Assembly (NCBI GenBank): GCA_963759055.1
Contig: CAVWYD010000034.1
Location: 62,001-126,000, forward strand
Source of the DNA: Thiosocius sp963759055
Lineage (GTDB): Bacteria > Pseudomonadota > Gammaproteobacteria > Chromatiales > Chromatiaceae
Direction of reading: 5' to 3'
DNA: 64,000 bases
Position 1 is the first letter of the stretch. Every line of letters starts with the position of its first letter. A model generated the notes under the pieces. That model was not told the DNA's origin, made no database searches, and worked only from the letters and a program-made list of their open reading frames with translations. The position numbers were made by a program, and so were the translations under genes. Of this stretch, positions 17,723 through 26,871 are shown one piece after another.

Positions 17723-18538
17723 ATGAAGATTCTCGCGACCGACCTGGACCGGACATTGCTGCCGAACGGTAGCTGGCCGCCGGACCCCGGTGCCATCGAC
17801 CTCTTCAATGAACTCACGCAAAGGCATGACGTGCTCGTCGTCTACGTGACCGGAAGAAACCTTGACCTGGCCGAGAACGCGATCAGAGAGTATGGCATTC
17901 GACATCCGCATGTACTCATCGGCGACGTCGGCACATCGATCCGAAAGTATGAGAACGGGAACTGGATGTCCCATGGCGGCTGGGATGCGCACGTGAAACA
18001 AACCAGCCCAAGGTGGGATGCTCAGGCGGTTCGCAGTGCCGTAACCGCGGTGGACGGCCTCGCGGAACAGGAACGCGAGCATTGCGGCCCATTCAAGCAA
18101 AGCTATTACGTAGACCACGACAGGAAAGAGGCCATACTGGAGATGGTGGACGAACTGGCCAAGGGTAAGTTCGACGAGGTAATCGTCTACAGCTTCGACT
18201 CTCAGTCCGGCCAGGGCCTGCTCGATTTCCTCCCACAGAGCGCGACCAAGCAGACCGCACTCGAATACGTGGCCGAAGAATACGGGGTAAACAAGGCGGA
18301 TGTCGTTTTCTGTGGCGATAGCGGCAATGACGTTTTTCCGCTGACGGCCGGTTTTTCCGGTGTACTGGTGCGCAACGCAGACGATCAGCTGGTGGCCAGC
18401 GTCAAACAGGCGATCGATGCAAACCCTGCACTCAGCGTCTACTTTGCGAAAGGTGACTTCAACGGCCTTAACGGCTATTACACCAGCGGTGTTATCGAAG
18501 GTGCCTACCACTATGGTGTCTTCTGCGACGTCGGTTGA
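17723..18538 (+). CDS. HAD-superfamily phosphatase, sucrose-phosphatase-like
   Basis: Cytoplasmic HAD type IIB hydrolase of 271 residues. Motif I is LATDLDRTLLPNG (Asp nucleophile and Asp+2), motif II YVTGRN, and motif IV VVFCGDSGNDVFPL. Overall style matches sucrose-6-phosphate phosphatase and glucosyl-compound phosphatases. GGAG precedes the ATG. It lies 49 bp after the GH13 phosphorylase, so both probably act on one osmolyte or storage sugar, such as sucrose or glucosylglycerol. No matching synthase is visible in the window. Confidence 0.85.
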   Translation: MKILATDLDRTLLPNGSWPPDPGAIDLFNELTQRHDVLVVYVTGRNLDLAENAIREYGIRHPHVLIGDVGTSIRKYENGNWMSHGGWDAHVKQTSPRWDAQAVRSAVTAVDGLAEQEREHCGPFKQSYYVDHDRKEAILEMVDELAKGKFDEVIVYSFDSQSGQGLLDFLPQSATKQTALEYVAEEYGVNKADVVFCGDSGNDVFPLTAGFSGVLVRNADDQLVASVKQAIDANPALSVYFAKGDFNGLNGYYTSGVIEGAYHYGVFCDVG

Positions 18539-18985
18539 ATCGCAAATCGGGGGTCACACTGATTCAACCGGTCAGCTGGTACGGGTGGGATCATGCTCGC
18601 GATTGAGTCTGAATAGGGCCGTGAGTGCGCGATGTTTGGCATGCGGCAGCGAAAGGGCGCGATTCGGTGAGAGGAATGGGTCCTGTATCGCCGGGATCTC
18701 GAAAAATTATGCCCCCGGCAATGCCGGGGGCAAAGGACAACCGGACCCGGGGAAGGGAGGTGAAACTGCGGTTGCCCAGACCGGGCAAACACCACAAGGG
18801 CGAGAGGACAGAGCCCGATCGGTAAGATGGACAGCTCGCGCGCGGCGCCGTTCCTCTTTCTCCGACGCCGGCGGTCCAGGACAGCGCACCGCCATGCGGA
18901 TTGTGCGGTTGATCATCCTTGATCCCCGGGGCTTTTCGGTTCACCTTCGCACCATGAATACTCCTGAATCGCATCGACCGCCTTC
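18539..18985. other. Intergenic region with a GC hairpin
   Basis: About 450 bp with no supported gene. A perfect stem-loop GCCCCCGGC-AAT-GCCGGGGGC lies at 18711-18731. On the plus strand it is not followed by Ts; on the minus strand it is followed by ATAATTTTT, so it could only be a minus-strand intrinsic terminator, though no minus-strand gene lies upstream. Confidence 0.5.
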
Positions 18986-19537
18986 GTGCGCCGTTTGACC
19001 CTTATCTTTTTGGGCATTGCCTTGGTATCCAGCGGAAACATCCAGTCTGCCGAAAGTGACCAGCTGCCGCTGACGGGTGCCTGGCGGCTGGTGAGCGATG
19101 GCGTCATGGGTGGTGTCTCCACGGGGACCATGCGCTCGGAGGAGCGTGAGGGAAGGATGTCAGTGTGCCTGGCCGGCAATGTCAGCACTGCGAACAATGG
19201 CGGTTTCATTCAACTGGCACTGGATATCGATGCGGGATTTGCGGCCCGTGCAGCTGACTACGACGGCGTCAGTCTGAAGGTTCTGGGAAACGGCGAGAAA
19301 TACAATGTCCACCTGCGTACCAGTAATCTGTGGCTGCCCTGGCAATCGTACCGCGCCGAGTTTGTCGCCGGGGCCGAATGGGCCTCCGTGCGACTGCCAT
19401 TTGCCGGGTTTTCGCCGTACAAGACAGGCTCTGAGCTGCGCCCACAGAAGCTCAAGCGCATCGGGGTTGTGGCCATAGGGCGTGATTTCACAGCCGATAT
19501 CTGTGTCGCCGACCTGGCTTTTTACCGTGACCGCTGA
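18986..19537 (+). CDS. Exported CIA30 family protein
   Basis: The 183 residues start with a signal peptide (MRRLTLIFLGIALVSSGNIQ, likely cleaved after QSA) and then a CIA30-type beta-sandwich domain: WRLVSDGVMGGVSTG, GGFIQLALDID, YDGVSLKVLGNGEKYNVHLR and a final AVADL-like strand. The family name comes from a mitochondrial complex I assembly factor; bacterial members are of unknown function and resemble carbohydrate-binding folds. The start is GTG. A palindromic repeat follows the stop. Confidence 0.75.
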   Translation: MRRLTLIFLGIALVSSGNIQSAESDQLPLTGAWRLVSDGVMGGVSTGTMRSEEREGRMSVCLAGNVSTANNGGFIQLALDIDAGFAARAADYDGVSLKVLGNGEKYNVHLRTSNLWLPWQSYRAEFVAGAEWASVRLPFAGFSPYKTGSELRPQKLKRIGVVAIGRDFTADICVADLAFYRDR

Positions 19538-19550
19538 CTGGCCGGAGCGG

Positions 19551-19596
19551 TAGGTCGGGCTGCGCCCGACGTCTCTTTCGGCGGGTGGAACCCGCC
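19551..19596. repeat. Tandem stem-loops of the dispersed palindromic family
   Basis: GTCGGGC-TGC-GCCCGAC at 19554-19570 followed by GGCGGGT-GGA-ACCCGCC at 19580-19596, between the convergent CIA30 and M1-like genes. The two-stem layout matches the copy at 43213-43257. It could also act as a bidirectional transcription barrier. Confidence 0.7.
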
Positions 19597-19633
19597 GTGC
19601 GACATGGACGCCGAGCGAAACTTCGAGTGGTTA

Positions 19634-21751
19634 TCAGTCGGCGGTCAGGGCGGCACGCGGTTTCAGTCTGAGTGGCACCGGTACCTCGCCCAGCTGACGG
19701 CTGAGCCGCGAATGGCGTGAGCCGAGGCTGTCTTTCACCAGATTTCTGCCTGTCTCTGCGTCGAACACCAGCCTGCCGTAGCTGCCGTAATGCGTCAGTT
19801 TGCGTGCCAGGGTCTGAATCGCCTGCGGGTTGTCGGCGCCGATGAAGCCGGTGCTGACCCCCTGGGGATCATTGCTGACCAGCACGACGCTTGCCGCCTC
19901 TGCCGGATACGCGCGGCCCCCGATAACGGCCCGGCCCGGCTCCAGTGCCTGGTCCTCGAGCTCGAACGCTTTGACCGTCGCGGACAACAGCCGGTTGTCC
20001 CAGCCGAGCAGGATGCGGTTGGCCTGAGGGTCGAGCCCGCGGGCTTTGATGTCAGTGATGGTGCGCAGGCCCGGATAGCGTTTCTTCCATTGTCGGGCCA
20101 GGTCCTCCCAGGCATCCTGCATCGGCTGTGGCGCCGTCGTCGGGAGGACCAGCCAGCTGTCGCCGCCGAACAGGCGGTTGAGCGCCGGAGGCTGTTCGCT
20201 CGGGTCGAGGTAACGGAGTACGTCGTATTCCGGATCGATATCGATGCGCAACGGCCGTTGCGCAAAGTTCAGATCAAACCGGTTTTGCAGCTTGTCGACC
20301 CGCAGTCGTATCGACCTGGCCGAGTCTTCGCCCTCAAGCGTGATGGCCACGGGCAGGTCGAAGGCGAAAGGGGGATCCTGGTCCTGGCTCAGCGCCAGCT
20401 GCACAAGATAGCCATTCTGCGTTTGGCTTATGTTCACATCGTCCAGATTCAGCCGCGGCGCCCCTTCGCGTTCAAGCCAGGTTTGAAATCGGGCCGCAAG
20501 TTCCCCATCCGTGCCGGCGATGGTCTCGACTGCCTGTCTGAAACCGATGCGCGAGTATCGGTGCCGCTGCCAGAGACGTTGCAGGCCGGCGCGGAACTCG
20601 ACATCACCCTGGGCCTGGCGGAGCATGTGAAACAGCATCAGCGACTTGCTGTAGCCGATCGACTGGCTCGCATCGCTGTGCCGGCTGACGAAAGCCAGCA
20701 GCGGCATGTCCTGTTTCTCGGCGGCAAAGTTGCTGTAGCGCTGCAGGGCCTGGAGGCGATATTGACTGCCCTTGCCGCGGCGCTCCTTCATCCAATGATC
20801 GGCAAGGTAGGCCGTGAGCCCTTCGCTCCAGTTGCCTTTTTCGTAATCGATCCAAACACCGTTACCCCACCAGTTATGCAGGATCTCGTGCGGCAGGGAG
20901 GTGTACGGAATGAAGGGCAGGCGAATGACGCGGGAACCGAGCAGGGTGAAAGAGGGCATCCCGAACCCTGTCTGCCAGCGATTTTCCACGACGGCGAACT
21001 TGGCGTAGGGATAGTCGCCGATCAGGCGGCTGTAGTGGTCGATATACTCGGCCATCAGGTCGAGGTAGTGCGCGGCCAGCGCCGGATCGTCATCGAGTAA
21101 CCAGACGGAGAGATCGATGCCGGCATGTTGGCGAGCATGGCGGCTGAAAGGGCCTGCGATCAGATACAGGTCATCGTGCGGCCTGGTGGTTGTCCAGATA
21201 ACCTTGTCCTGGCGCTCGGCACGCTTGCCGATGCTGACGCTCTGCCATCCGTCTGGTAGCTTGACGGACATTGAAAGCGCATCGAAGTCGCGGCTGAACA
21301 GGGGGTACCAGGCCGACGCGCTGTCCAGGTAGACACCCTGTGCGGACACGACGCCCTGGGGCATCCCGCCCAGTGAGCGTCTGGCGGAAAACCTCGGGCG
21401 TCCGCGGTATTGCAACTTAAGCACCTTGCCGGGTGTCCTTAGCGTGACGCGATAGGCAATGCGCAGGCCGTCGTCGGAGGTGTCCAGTGCCTCGATGATG
21501 CCGGCCTCTGTAGCTACAGACAGGCCCGAGTTAAGGACAAATTCGAACACCGGCGTGTTCCGGCCGGTCCGGATCTCGTCTTCGACCGTGATTTCCTCGG
21601 AATCCGGGTGTATTACAACCGACAGGTCATGCGCCAGACTCGTGTCTGACGCGAAAAGGGGTGAATAGATGAGTATCAGGAAGATGGCAAGACAGACTGC
21701 CGCAAACGCGGGTGGCTTGATGGCGACGATTGTGTTGATGGGGGTGCTCAT
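19634..21751 (-). CDS. Exported M1-like zinc metallopeptidase with extra C-terminal domain
   Basis: The product from the ATG at 21751 has 705 residues: an N-terminal hydrophobic export signal or anchor (about 15-34), a beta-rich N domain and a gluzincin active site HEILH (288-292) with the third ligand Glu310 in WSEGLTAYLAD. MPSFTLLG (265-272) replaces the GAMEN-like exopeptidase strand. The last 130 residues form an additional domain I do not recognise. The upstream frame stays open to 21889, but only the 21751 start gives a clean signal sequence. This start lies inside the divergent ChaN gene, so the two 5' ends overlap by 83 bp. Confidence 0.82.
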   Translation of the reverse strand: MSTPINTIVAIKPPAFAAVCLAIFLILIYSPLFASDTSLAHDLSVVIHPDSEEITVEDEIRTGRNTPVFEFVLNSGLSVATEAGIIEALDTSDDGLRIAYRVTLRTPGKVLKLQYRGRPRFSARRSLGGMPQGVVSAQGVYLDSASAWYPLFSRDFDALSMSVKLPDGWQSVSIGKRAERQDKVIWTTTRPHDDLYLIAGPFSRHARQHAGIDLSVWLLDDDPALAAHYLDLMAEYIDHYSRLIGDYPYAKFAVVENRWQTGFGMPSFTLLGSRVIRLPFIPYTSLPHEILHNWWGNGVWIDYEKGNWSEGLTAYLADHWMKERRGKGSQYRLQALQRYSNFAAEKQDMPLLAFVSRHSDASQSIGYSKSLMLFHMLRQAQGDVEFRAGLQRLWQRHRYSRIGFRQAVETIAGTDGELAARFQTWLEREGAPRLNLDDVNISQTQNGYLVQLALSQDQDPPFAFDLPVAITLEGEDSARSIRLRVDKLQNRFDLNFAQRPLRIDIDPEYDVLRYLDPSEQPPALNRLFGGDSWLVLPTTAPQPMQDAWEDLARQWKKRYPGLRTITDIKARGLDPQANRILLGWDNRLLSATVKAFELEDQALEPGRAVIGGRAYPAEAASVVLVSNDPQGVSTGFIGADNPQAIQTLARKLTHYGSYGRLVFDAETGRNLVKDSLGSRHSRLSRQLGEVPVPLRLKPRAALTAD

Positions 21752-22850
21752 GGAATCCAAGGCTCTCGCTGAAGATGAGTTTCCGGTGATGACCCCGATT
21801 GTTGTGCAAACGGAGAATTCCGCAACCCTGCCGGAACTGATGACTAAGCTGCGTTCCGAGCGCCTTGTGTATGTTGGCGAAACGCACACGGCTTTCGCCG
21901 ACCACCTGCTGCAACTGGAGGTGCTGCGCGGAATGGCCTCACGTCCCGAGGGGCTGGCGCTCGGGGTCGAGTGGTTTCAGGCCCGTTTTCAGCCCGTCCT
22001 GGACAAATATCTTGCCGGTGAGATCGATGAGGCAGAGATGTTACGCCAGACCGAGTACTACCAACGCTGGCGATTCGACTACCGCCTGTATCGGCCAATC
22101 ATTCGCTTCGCCCGGGAAAAGGGGATCCCGATCATTGCCCTGAATGCCTCGCAGGAGCTGACCGGTGAGATTCGTCGGGTCGGTATTAACGGGCTGTCCG
22201 AAGAAATGCGGGCGGAATTGCCGGACAGCTACGATGTCAACGACAAGGGCTACGAGGACCAGCTGCGTGAAATGTTTAAGGCACACCAGTCCGACGACGG
22301 CATGTTCGAACGCTTCGTGGAGATCCAGCTGACCTGGGACGAAACCATGGCGCAGCATGTTGCCGATTACCTCAAAAGCAATCCTGGCGGGCGCATGCTT
22401 GTGCTTGCTGGCAAGGGACACATCGGAGGACGTAGTGGCATACCCAATCGCGTGACTAGACGCACTGGCATGGCGGGCAAGAGCATCGCCAGCTTCAATC
22501 CGGCGTCGAGGATGTTCAATACGGCGGACTACCTGGTGCTGGCGAATGAGCAGTCGCTGCCGCCGGCCGGCCTGATGCGTGTGATGCTGGATACCCGTGA
22601 GGAGGGTGTGTTCGTCGACGGCTTCACAGGCGGCAGCCCGGCGAAGGCCGCCGGGGTCGAGAAGGGCGATATGATCACGGCCATCAACGGTGAGCCGATC
22701 AGACACTTCGTCGACGTGAAGATCGCAATGATCGACCAGCAGCCCGGCAGCGACGTCGAGGTGACTTTGAAACGCGACCGGTTCCTCGGTGGTGAAAAGA
22801 CTGAAACGGTCAGATTCCAATTGGCCGGGGAAGCGCAACGTCACATGTGA
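21669..22850 (+). CDS. Exported ChaN-family protein with C-terminal PDZ domain
   Basis: The 393-residue product has a signal peptide ending near SKALA-EDE (about residue 35), a ChaN/Tiki-type domain (RLVYVGETHTAFADHLLQLE, then GVEWFQ, IIALNASQELTGEIRRVG and VLAGKGHI) and a PDZ domain (about 300-385; GSPAKAAGVEKGDMITAING). ChaN relatives bind heme or act as metal-dependent proteases; PDZ suggests binding of a protein C-terminus. AAGGGGTG stands 5 nt before the ATG. The gene is head-to-head and overlapping with the M1-like peptidase, suggesting shared envelope proteolysis or heme handling. Confidence 0.85.
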   Translation: MSIRKMARQTAANAGGLMATIVLMGVLMESKALAEDEFPVMTPIVVQTENSATLPELMTKLRSERLVYVGETHTAFADHLLQLEVLRGMASRPEGLALGVEWFQARFQPVLDKYLAGEIDEAEMLRQTEYYQRWRFDYRLYRPIIRFAREKGIPIIALNASQELTGEIRRVGINGLSEEMRAELPDSYDVNDKGYEDQLREMFKAHQSDDGMFERFVEIQLTWDETMAQHVADYLKSNPGGRMLVLAGKGHIGGRSGIPNRVTRRTGMAGKSIASFNPASRMFNTADYLVLANEQSLPPAGLMRVMLDTREEGVFVDGFTGGSPAKAAGVEKGDMITAINGEPIRHFVDVKIAMIDQQPGSDVEVTLKRDRFLGGEKTETVRFQLAGEAQRHM

Positions 22851-22864
22851 CGCAGCGTCGAAAC

Positions 22865-22888
22865 GGCGCACCTTTACTTTCGTGCGCC
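22865..22888. terminator. Possible hairpin between convergent ChaN-PDZ and glgP genes
   Basis: GGCGCAC at 22865-22871 pairs with GTGCGCC at 22882-22888 across a 10-nt loop. No T-run follows on either strand, so intrinsic termination is uncertain. Confidence 0.3.
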
Positions 22889-22895
22889 ATGCCGA

Positions 22896-25394
22896 TCAAT
22901 CGTCACCGGGAAAGGAGAGTGGTTCCAGACGCCAGATGTCGCTGTTGTATTCGGCGATCGTTCTGTCGGTAGAGAACTCGCCGCTGGCTGCACAGTTGCG
23001 TATGCTTAACCGGGTCCAGCCCTCCTGATCCTGCCAGGCAATCTCGGCGCGCCTCTGCGCATCGACATAGCTCCGGAAGTCGGCCAGGGTCACCCACGGA
23101 TCGTGCGGACTTTTCATGCTGTCGATCAGGCCGCGGAAAAGGCCCGGTTCCATGCCACTGAAGTGATCACTCTCGAGCAGTTTGAGGACATTCGCCAGAT
23201 CCTGGTCGGCGTCGATATATTGCTGCGGATGGTAGTTTCCACGCATTGCTTTCACCTCGTCCGCAGTCAGGCCGAATAGGAAAAAGTTTTCTTCACCCAC
23301 CGCATCCATAATCTCGATATTGGCACCGTCATAGGTGCCGATGGTGATGGCGCCGTTCATCATGAATTTCATATTGCCGGTGCCTGAGGCCTCTTTGCCC
23401 GCCGTGGATATCTGCTCGGACAGATCCGCTGCCGGGCAGATTTGCATCATCTTGGACACGCCATAATTCGGCAGGAAGACCACCTTGAGACGATCGCCGA
23501 CGGCCGGGTCGTTGTTGACTACCGAGGCGATATTGTTGATCAGCTTGATGATCTCCTTTGCCCGCTGATATCCGGGGGCGGCCTTGCCGCCGATCAGGAC
23601 GCAGCGATTCACCCAGTTGGCGGTATCTCCCCTTCGAATCCGGTTGTACAGATGGATGATGTGCAGGACATTGAGCAATTGGCGTTTGTATTCGTGGATG
23701 CGTTTCACCTGGATATCGAACAAAGCGGTGGGATCGAAGGTGACGCCTGTGGCCCGCTTAACCAGTTGGGCAAGCCGCTGCTTGTTGTGAAGTCGCATCT
23801 CCTGCCAGCGTTGCATGAAAGCCTTGTCGCCATTCTCCGCCCAGGGACGCAGGGCGGACAGCCGACCCAGGTCGGCCTGCCAGCCATCACCCAGTTTCTC
23901 GGTCAGCAGCGCGGCGAGCGTGGGGTTGGCCATCGCCAGCCAGCGGCGCGGCGTGACGCCGTTGGTCTTGTTGTTGAACTTCTCCGGCCACAGCTCATAG
24001 AAGTCCTTGAAAAGCCCCTGGGTCAGCAGGTCCGAATGCAGGGCGGCAACGCCGTTGACAGAAAAACTGCCGACGATCGCGAGCCAGGCCATTCTCACCT
24101 GGGGCTCGGGGCCCTCCTCGATTAACGACATCCGGCGGATCCGGTCGATGTCTCCCGGCCAGCGTTGCCGAACATCCGCCAGAAAACGTGCGTTGATCTC
24201 GTAGATGATCTCGAGCAGGCGCGGCAGCATATTTTTGAACAGGCGCACCGGCCAGCGCTCCAGCGCCTCCGGCAACAGCGTGTGGTTGGTATAGGCCATG
24301 CAACGCGAGGTGATGGCCCAGGCCTCATTCCATTCGAGCCGTTTGTCGGCATCGTCAGTCAGGATGCGCATCATCTCTGCCACGGCGATGCTGGGATGGG
24401 TGTCGTTGAGCTGAAAGATATTGCAGTCTGCGAATTCAGACAGCGGCCGATCTGCCCACTGGCGGAATACGTCCTGCAGGCTTGCCGAGGTCAGGAAGTA
24501 CTGCTGGCGCAGGCGCAATTGCTTGCCGTTTTCATTGGCGTCATTGGGATACAGCACCATCGTGATGTTTTCGGCCTGGTTTTTGTTCGCCACCGACTCC
24601 GCATAGTCACCGGCGTTGAACTCCACGAGGCTGAATTCGTCGGTCGCCGATGCCGACCACAATCGCAGGGTGTTGACGATGTTGTTGCGGTAGCCCGATA
24701 CGGGCACGTCATAGGGGACTGCCAGGATGTCGCAGGTGTCCATCCAGCGGGTGTGCTTCTTGCCCATTGGGTCGACGAAATGCTCGGTTCTTCCACCGAA
24801 TCTGATCGTCTGGGTGTACTCGGGCCGCTCCACTTCCCAGGGGTGGCCGTCACGCATCCAGTGATCCGGATCCTCTATCTGGTAACCGTTTTCGATATGT
24901 TGATGGAACATGCCGAATTCGTAGCGCAGGCCGTATCCCGTCACCGGCAGCCCCAGGGTCGCGCAGCTGTCGAGGAAACAGGCGGCGAGGCGTCCGAGAC
25001 CACCGTTGCCGAGACCGGCATCCGGCTCGGCATCCCCGATTTCCTCCAGCGTGATGGCAAAGTCCTTGAGTGCCTGGCTTACGGGTTCCTGCAGATCCAG
25101 GTTGAGCAGATGGTTGCCCAGTGAGCGCCCGATCAGGAACTCCAGTGACAGGTAGTGGGCTCTGCGCACGCCATCACGCTGGTACATGCACCAGGTATTG
25201 CGCCAGTCGCTCATGATGCGATCGCGGATGGTGTAGGCCAGGGACTCGTACAGATAGAAACGGTCGCAGCCGAGGAAGCGGCCGAGGTGGTATTCGAGGT
25301 AGCGGCGTATATCCTGGCTTAGTTCCTGCGCGTCACCCGGCAGGGCTGGCATATTCGGCAATACGCAGGTTTCCTTGGTTTCTTGTTCACCCAC
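22896..25394 (-). CDS. glgP: Glycogen/starch/alpha-glucan phosphorylase
   Basis: Cytoplasmic PLP enzyme releasing glucose 1-phosphate from glycogen ends. The 832 residues match full family length. The PLP site is in EASGTGNMKFMMNGAITIGT, with GNGGLGRLAACFLDS and KRIHEYKRQLLN also diagnostic. The start is GTG at 25394 with AGGAG about 9 nt upstream; an out-of-frame ATG between them stops at once. It is the last gene of the nine-gene carbon operon, 20 bp after glgA. Confidence 0.97.
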   Translation of the reverse strand: MGEQETKETCVLPNMPALPGDAQELSQDIRRYLEYHLGRFLGCDRFYLYESLAYTIRDRIMSDWRNTWCMYQRDGVRRAHYLSLEFLIGRSLGNHLLNLDLQEPVSQALKDFAITLEEIGDAEPDAGLGNGGLGRLAACFLDSCATLGLPVTGYGLRYEFGMFHQHIENGYQIEDPDHWMRDGHPWEVERPEYTQTIRFGGRTEHFVDPMGKKHTRWMDTCDILAVPYDVPVSGYRNNIVNTLRLWSASATDEFSLVEFNAGDYAESVANKNQAENITMVLYPNDANENGKQLRLRQQYFLTSASLQDVFRQWADRPLSEFADCNIFQLNDTHPSIAVAEMMRILTDDADKRLEWNEAWAITSRCMAYTNHTLLPEALERWPVRLFKNMLPRLLEIIYEINARFLADVRQRWPGDIDRIRRMSLIEEGPEPQVRMAWLAIVGSFSVNGVAALHSDLLTQGLFKDFYELWPEKFNNKTNGVTPRRWLAMANPTLAALLTEKLGDGWQADLGRLSALRPWAENGDKAFMQRWQEMRLHNKQRLAQLVKRATGVTFDPTALFDIQVKRIHEYKRQLLNVLHIIHLYNRIRRGDTANWVNRCVLIGGKAAPGYQRAKEIIKLINNIASVVNNDPAVGDRLKVVFLPNYGVSKMMQICPAADLSEQISTAGKEASGTGNMKFMMNGAITIGTYDGANIEIMDAVGEENFFLFGLTADEVKAMRGNYHPQQYIDADQDLANVLKLLESDHFSGMEPGLFRGLIDSMKSPHDPWVTLADFRSYVDAQRRAEIAWQDQEGWTRLSIRNCAASGEFSTDRTIAEYNSDIWRLEPLSFPGDD

Positions 25395-25414
25395 GAGGCA
25401 TCTCTCCTGCTAGA

Positions 25415-26869
25415 TTATTGTGCGAGGTAGTTTTCCAGATAGGCCTGCGCACTGCTACGCCAGCCGTGATCTGCCCGCATGCCGGTCTTGATCAGCTCCA
25501 TCCACTGTTTGGGCTGTCGATACAGCGCGAAGGCACGTTCCAGTGCCTTCTCAAGGGCGGCAGCGCTCGCTTCTTCAAAAACGAAACCGTTGGCCTCGCG
25601 ATCCGCCATGCTCTCAGCTGTGGCGTCCACCACGGTGTCGGCGAGACCGCCGGTCGCGCGAACCACCGGCGGGGTGCCATAACGCAGGCTGTACATCTGG
25701 TTGAGGCCGCAGGGCTCGTAGCGCGAGGGCATGGCAAAGATGTCGCAGCCGGCCTCGAGCTGGTGGGCCAGTGTCTCAGAATAACCGATATGGCAAAACA
25801 CGCGCTCCGGATGAGCGAGCGCCAACTCCTCGAACTGCTGTTCGAACCGGTGCTCGCCGGACCCGATCAGCACGAACTGGGCATCGCTGCTGGCGAGCAG
25901 CGATGGTATCACCCCGAGCAGCAGGTCGATGCCCTTCTGCGGAACCAGCCGGCCAACGGTGCCGACCAGCGGACCCTTGTGTTCCAGCGCTGCGGCCGGT
26001 GCGTCGAGCGCACTCAGCAGGGCGCGGCGATTGGCTTCCTTGCCCGCGCGGATCTTGCCGCGGGTGCTGTAGTGCGCGACCAGGTGTGGATCGGTACGCG
26101 GGTTCCAGGTCTCGTCGTCTATGCCGTTGAGTATGCCTTTCAGCTTGTCGGCATTGGCCTCCAGGATGCTGGCATAGCCATAGCCGTACTCCTTGGTCCG
26201 GATCTCGCGCGCATAACTCGGACTGACGGTGGTCACCAGTTCACTGAACGTGAGTCCGGCCTTCAGCATGGAAAAACGTTCGTAGAATTCGCCGAACTCC
26301 ACGGACCACCAATGGTGTGGAAGATGCAGGCTCTGGAATTCACCGTAGTCGAACTGACAGTCGTAGGCCAGATTGTGCACTGTGAAGACGCTGTGAGGAG
26401 GATGCGGGTCCTGGGCAAGGTAGGCGGCCACCAGCCCCGTTTGCCAGTCGTTCGCGTGTACGGTTTCGGCACGCCAGCCCAGCCCCAGCCCGTCCATCGC
26501 GAGCAAGGCAGCAGCCTCGCTGAACAAGGCGAACCGGGCCGCGTTGTCTGCCCAGTCCAGGCCTGTGGCATCGGTATACGGGCCGCCCGGGCGGTCGAAC
26601 AGGGCCGGCGCATCGACCAGCCAGAGCGGTGCCGCGACCTCGGGATGGCGGGCTTCGAGTATCCGGACCTCGCGACCGCCCGAGACAGGCAGCCAACCAA
26701 GCACTCGAAGTGAAGTGATACTGCGAAGCACCTGGCGATAGGCAGGCAGGACCACCCGGACATCGACCTTCAGTCCGGTCAGCGCATTGGGAAGGCTGTG
26801 AGCGACGTCGGCCAGGCCGCCGGTCTTGATCAGTGGAAACAGTTCACTGGCTGCAAACAGGAGCTTCAT
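25415..26869 (-). CDS. glgA: Glycogen synthase (ADP-glucose, GT5)
   Basis: Transfers glucose from ADP-glucose to the growing alpha-1,4 chain. The 484 residues begin MKLLFAASELFPLIKTGGLA, holding the K-x-G-G-L substrate motif at 15-19. The C-terminal Rossmann half has GTVGRLVPQKGIDLLLG and MPSRYEPCGLNQMYSLRYG. It starts 2 bp after the glgB stop, inside the operon, next to its substrate supplier glgC and its partner glgB. Confidence 0.97.
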   Translation of the reverse strand: MKLLFAASELFPLIKTGGLADVAHSLPNALTGLKVDVRVVLPAYRQVLRSITSLRVLGWLPVSGGREVRILEARHPEVAAPLWLVDAPALFDRPGGPYTDATGLDWADNAARFALFSEAAALLAMDGLGLGWRAETVHANDWQTGLVAAYLAQDPHPPHSVFTVHNLAYDCQFDYGEFQSLHLPHHWWSVEFGEFYERFSMLKAGLTFSELVTTVSPSYAREIRTKEYGYGYASILEANADKLKGILNGIDDETWNPRTDPHLVAHYSTRGKIRAGKEANRRALLSALDAPAAALEHKGPLVGTVGRLVPQKGIDLLLGVIPSLLASSDAQFVLIGSGEHRFEQQFEELALAHPERVFCHIGYSETLAHQLEAGCDIFAMPSRYEPCGLNQMYSLRYGTPPVVRATGGLADTVVDATAESMADREANGFVFEEASAAALEKALERAFALYRQPKQWMELIKTGMRADHGWRSSAQAYLENYLAQ

Positions 26870-26871
26870 GT

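Noticed and set aside
18711..18731. GC hairpin as terminator of the HAD phosphatase gene
   Set aside because: No T-run on the plus strand and about 170 bp past the stop codon.
19790..21100. Plus-strand open frame of 436 codons
   Set aside because: Antisense shadow of the M1-like peptidase, whose HExxH...E site and signal peptide prove the minus strand is coding.
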